Shown in pieces: positions 59,815-64,000 of a DNA stretch of 64,000 nt; the first letter of the stretch is position 1; each line of letters opens with the position of its first letter. This DNA comes from Cynocephalus volans. Taxonomy: Eukaryota > Chordata > Mammalia > Dermoptera > Cynocephalidae. The notes under the pieces are model-generated. The model ran no database searches, had not been told where the DNA came from, and worked only from the letters and a program-made list of their open reading frames with translations. The position numbers were made by a program, and so were the translations under genes. Location: NCBI RefSeq assembly GCF_027409185.1, contig NC_084463.1, positions 161,611,869 through 161,675,868 on the forward strand, read 5' to 3'.

Positions 59815-60140
59815 TATTCTGGTCCTCGTCCTGGGCACGTGGTAGGGTTGCACTTCTCTGCCCCCTGGAGGCTAGGCATGGCTGGGACTTGCTCTGGCCA
59901 ATGGGATGTGAGTGGAAGTGACCCGTATCACTTCCAGGTGGATGCCCATAAGAGACACATTCTCTCGCCTCTGCTATGGCAAACAAGGATATTCCACATG
60001 ATGGAGACTCTTTGGCCTGGGTGCCTGAGTGAGGTGATGTGGAGCAGAGCCCTTTGTCAAGACAAGGAGCATGAGCGAGAAATAAATCTTTGTTGCTATA
60101 AGCAACGAAGAATTGGGGATTACTTGTTACCATCGTATAG
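59815..60140 (+). mobile_element. MLT1-type MaLR LTR
   Basis: Reads 'gggcacgtggtagggttgca', 'ttgctctggccaatgggatg' and 'gcatgagcgagaaataaatc' (AATAAA). It overlaps a spurious 145-codon frame. Confidence 0.6.
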
Positions 60141-60734
60141 CATGACCCACCATTACAGCCTCCTAACTGGGCAACAAGATTGTCTCTACCACTCTATTTA
60201 AAACCCCAACCCCAGAATTCCCAATCCCGCAACACTGCTCTACTTTTTTCTTTTTTAAGGGATTTGACACTTCTGATTTACTTATACATTATGTTCATTG
60301 TTTGGTCTCTCTGTCTGCACTAGAATGTAAGTCCACAAGGTGGAGATTTTATCTGGTTTGTGCACTAATGTATCCCAAGTGTCTTGAGCAGGATCTAGCA
60401 TAAATATTTGTTAAATGAATGAATGATGTTTTCCCACTTCCATATGGCGAGTTTTGTTTTGTTTTGTGTTTTGTGTGAATGACAACGGGCATCTTTCTGT
60501 AGGCTTGAAATCCTAGTACCTCCAGGATGTGTCTTTGCTCCACCCTTTCATGTGATTCCTCCTCTCCCTTGGGACATACTATAATGAGTTTATTATGTAG
60601 AAATAAAGACCATTCTTTAATTCAGAAAAGCGTGATAGCATCTCTTTTCTTATTTTTCTTGTTGCATTTTTTTTCTGGTCTCTTCATTGGGAATGCCAGT
60701 TATGCTGGATTTCATTTTTAAATCTTCCATCTCT

Positions 60735-62457
60735 GACTTCTGGTCAAGACAGCAGAATAGACTGTCCCCAGTGTCACTCTCTCACACAAATCAACTAATT
60801 TACAACTACTAAAAAGCAACAACAGCCAAGCTGGGGCCGCTAGAGCTCAGGGGAAGAGGAGGAGGAGAGACCTATGGAGTGCATGAAGGCCAGAGAAGCC
60901 ACGATGAGAGAAAGAGAAAACATCTCTGACCATTTTGAGCCCTGGCTGCTTCCAGGCTGGAGCTGCTGAGAGCACAGAGCAGGAGCTGGCAAAAGCCGCA
61001 GCTGTGCCCTTCAGATGGAGTTGCTTGGAGGTGGCAGGGGAGAAGAGGACCTGGGGGCCACCAAGACCACTAATAGGGTTCTCATGGATCCACATAGGAG
61101 CAAGGAGCCACAACAACTGAAAAAAAAGGAGCCACTCAGAGGCCAGTGAGTCATCGCAAGGGACCACCGTACAGCCTGTCCCACGGGAAGTGTTTGCAGC
61201 ATGGGCAGTGGGGGAGACAGGCCCACCAGGAGAACGCTGGGACACAGCAAGGACAGCTGATCTGTCCCCCAATGAGCATAGGACCACTCAGAGGAGACTG
61301 GTCAGGAATATAGAATTGCATGGGTGCAGTTTAATGAAAAGACTCAGGCTCAGACCAGTGTTTCTACACAACCCAGGTGCACTGGATTTCACTAAACCTG
61401 GAAGTCTATCTATAAAGTCAACCATTAAAACCTGGACTGCACAACTAGCCTTCCCCAGGGAGTAAACAGCAAAGCAGCAATTTAGCTCAACCACAGAGCT
61501 CAAGTGCTGGTCCCCACAGGAAGTTCCACCACTTTAGAAGTAAGCAAAGGACAACAAATTAGTTCCAGTGCAGAGTTTAAGTGGTGGGAATGACAAATAA
61601 TCCAACACAGAACTGAAAGAAAAAAGAAAAAAACAGATTACCCACAACCAGAGACAAAGTTTGATATTAACTAGTAAAGGTCTCATTTCACCAAAGAACA
61701 CCTATAACACCTAGAAGGACCAGAAGTCCCCTGGGCTACCAAGCCAGAAAGGCGGGGACAACCAGGCACACCACCAGCACCACAGGGCTCACCCAGGGTC
61801 CTGATACATGGATCTGCGGACCAGATCCCCTCCCACAACCAGGCACACCACCAATGCCACCACCAATAGGTAAGGAGCATGCCAAAAACATCACCTCCTT
61901 GTGGGTGGCCCACCACAGCCACCACAATAACCACAGCTGCTGCAAAAGTGGCTAGATGCCACAACCACCATGCAAATGATCTGCCAGCCACTGGAGTGCA
62001 TTGACACAAGAAGAGTCACCAGCAGAGACCAAAGAAAAGTAGAGGATGTCTCTCTCCACAAAACTCTTTCCAGAGTGACAGAAGAAGTATCTGTTCTGCG
62101 ATAATATTTGGGGACCTGAACACACCTCTCAGCATTGGACAGATCATCTAAGCAACAAATCAACAGAATAACCATTACTCTTTCAGAAGGAGAGAAGAAA
62201 TCTAGGGTAATTAGAGGAGAGTGGGAGAGGGGGATGGGGAAAGATTGGACAAGGAGCATAAAGAATAAGTATTATTTGTAACAATATATGTGATAGTAAT
62301 ATTGATTTGATCAATGTATTTCAACGTTGAACCCCCAAACTATGTATAATCAATTATGATTCAATAAAAATAAAAATAAAATGAAAATGAAAATGAAAAA
62401 AAAAAAAAATCCCTCTGTCAGAATGGGTAATGTAGCAAAAAAATAAAAAAATAAAAT
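60735..62457 (+). mobile_element. Non-autonomous L1-5'UTR-like retroelement, copy 3, with 3' transduction
   Basis: Plus orientation, opening GACTTCTGGTCAAGACAGCA (the YY1-type motif is damaged by one base change). It shares about 1 kb with copies 1 and 2 (to about 61750), then has its own segment containing ccaggcacaccacca twice, 77 bases apart (61762-61776 and 61839-61853). Its 3' part resembles an L1 3'UTR ('ggagagtgggagagggggat', AATAAA at 62363-62368, A tail to 62409). After this come 27 unique bases (62410-62436) and a second A-rich tail. Exact repeats aaatcttccatctct flank the whole (60720-60734 and 62458-62472). No ORF1 or ORF2 protein is encoded. Confidence 0.8.
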
Positions 62458-62472
62458 AAATCTTCCATCTCT

Positions 62473-63399
62473 ACTATTTTCTCTATAATCATTTTACATT
62501 GTTACTCCTTCCTATTTCACTTTGGTCCAGGAAGGGGCATCGTACTTAATTCTAGCCAATGAGCCATCAGGGAAGATTTGTAGGGGAGGGCGTTGTTCAG
62601 GGTTCTATCAGGAAAGCAGATAGCACACTCAAACTGGGAAAATGGGACACCTACAAAGGTGTGGGTTTAGAGAAGCAAGGGTCAGGCCACCAATAGCAGA
62701 GGGCCATCACCATCTGTAGGCCAGAACCTAGAGAGGGGGCTACAGGAGGAGAGGTGCCTGATAGGAGCTCTGTTGTTTGGAGCCAATCAATTCACCAATC
62801 CATGGCAACCCAGCAGAGATGAGCCAGGTGTGGCTAAATACCTCAACTTCACCTTCCTCCTGCCCTCCAGTCTCTTGCTGCTGTTGGCCACATAACCTGA
62901 CAACAAACAGGCAGAGGAGCCCATTGACACCATTGTACAGAGTATCCTCCCAGAGTGTGGAGCAAGCCAGGGAAGGGTGGAGAGTGGGTCTGGAGATGCC
63001 AAAGGAAAATATACAGTATGGAGATTCTTGGGGGAAAAAAAGATTCCTGTTTTCTAAGAAAGACAGGAATACACAGACCTGCCCTCTCTCCTCTGGATGT
63101 CGTTGTATTTGGACACAGTTCTCGAATCTACTGAAGTCAACTAGCTCCTGTTCACAGGATGAATCTCACAGTGAACCTGGAAGAACAGAGACGTGAGACA
63201 ATCCTGGGGCCTGAATAATATCCTTGAAACAATCAATCAAGTTTCTCCTAGATTTCCCCATGAGCAAAATACTACATTTAATTATTTTTAAGCCACTTTG
63301 AGTTGATGTTCTGTTACTTACAGCTCCATGCATGATGCATGGATGATGGTGAGCTGCTTGGGGTGATGTTCTAGCTGCTAATGAATAGTGTTCTGTGGG
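62473..63399. other. Intergenic, no gene recognised
   Basis: Positions 62600-63000 ('gttctatcaggaaagcagat', 'ccaggtgtggctaaatacct') look like an old repeat that I cannot name. A 139-codon frame (62777-63196) has no recognisable domain and crosses this text. Confidence 0.35.
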
Positions 63400-63712
63400 T
63401 TCCATATTTTCTATTTATAGGTAGCACCTGCTCTCCCTGGGGGCTGGGGGTCGTGAGTGAGTTCTTGCTCTATTAGTTCCCGCAAGAGCCGGTTGTTTAA
63501 AAGGAGCCTGGCACCTTCTCTCTCTCTCTTTCTCTCCCCATGTGATTTGCTTGTACCTCCTCGTGCCTACCGCTTTCTGCCATGAGTAGAAACAGCCTGA
63601 GGCCTGCACCAGATGCAGCTGTCCCAGAATCGTAAGCCAAATAAATCTCTTTCCTTATAAATTACCGAGTCTCAGGTATTCTGTTATAGCAACACAAAAA
63701 CAGACAAATACA
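63400..63712 (+). mobile_element. ERVL-MaLR LTR (THE1/MST type), 3' part
   Basis: Reads 'ggtcgtgagtgagttcttgc', 'gtttaaaaggagcctggcac', 'gtaagccaaataaatctctt' (AATAAA) and 'aaattaccgagtctcaggta', the typical MaLR 3' end. Confidence 0.7.
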
Positions 63713-64000
63713 ATTCCCCCCAAATTAAACCACACTGGCAGCCATGTCTTTTCCTGGAGCTTTAGAAACTTTGAACACCAGCCCCTTGGATTCCCTTTAA
63801 TGGTTTACACCAGAACCTTTGGCATCTCCAAGCGTTGCTGGTTAAAAATAATGGGGAAGACATCAGCAGCGGTGGAGGCACAGATTTGGAATCTCCATGA
63901 ATCTCCACTTAAAAACAGAGCAACTAGATAATAAAACCAAGATCACATTGTAAAAGTTTACAACAAAATTAAGCGATATGGTATGCCCATGAAGCCCAAA

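Noticed and set aside
60847-61287. A 146-codon minus-strand frame, with related frames at 48968-49345 and 41592-41894
   Set aside because: The same frame recurs because the three retroelement copies share sequence. It has internal differences in length and no known domain. It is noted as a property of the family, not a gene.
62777-63196. A 139-codon plus-strand open frame
   Set aside because: It crosses repeat-like text and shows no domain, no splice context and no resemblance to a known protein.

Overview
This is mammalian nuclear DNA: intron-containing genes on the minus strand, CpG-rich promoters, and a large repeat load (L1, ERVL-MaLR LTRs, L2, MIR, MER20). No Alu or B1 element is visible in 64 kb. 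The abundant lineage-specific SINE is tRNA-derived: the older dimeric type resembles tRNA-Ile and begins GGCCGGCCCGTGGCTCAC. It matches what I know of the CYN SINEs of colugos (Dermoptera), so I infer Galeopterus or Cynocephalus. That assignment is an inference.

The genes match the human 11q13.2 order BRMS1 - B4GAT1 - SLC29A2, all on the minus strand. BRMS1 is cut by the left edge: five coding exons (300-1289) give roughly the first 178 residues. B4GAT1 is complete, with two coding exons (4982-5173 and 5421-6476) and 415 codons. SLC29A2 (ENT2) is complete, with twelve coding exons between 19994 and 27050 and 456 codons. Every junction keeps phase and no coding exon is broken. A tRNA-Ser(GCT) gene lies at 6891-6972 on the plus strand, just upstream of B4GAT1 and divergent from it.

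CpG-rich promoter segments lie at about 3.8-4.25 kb (BRMS1, a few hundred bases from the B4GAT1 poly(A) signal), 6.45-6.8 kb (B4GAT1) and 26.8-28.0 kb (SLC29A2). The 7.0-19.9 kb interval between B4GAT1 and SLC29A2, and the 28-64 kb interval upstream of SLC29A2 (in human the gap towards NPAS4), contain no exon I can recognise and consist mostly of repeats.

The most unusual content is in these repeats. Three insertions of 1.2-1.7 kb (40949-42111, 48213-49508, 60735-62457) share an L1-5'UTR-like front end, carry no L1 open reading frames, end in poly(A), and are flanked by target-site duplications. One carries an apparent 3' transduction. Together they look like a non-autonomous, L1-mobilised family. 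There is also a young 5'-truncated L1 (55413-56627), a recent SINE subfamily with a palindromic hairpin, and a nested tail-to-tail SINE pair.
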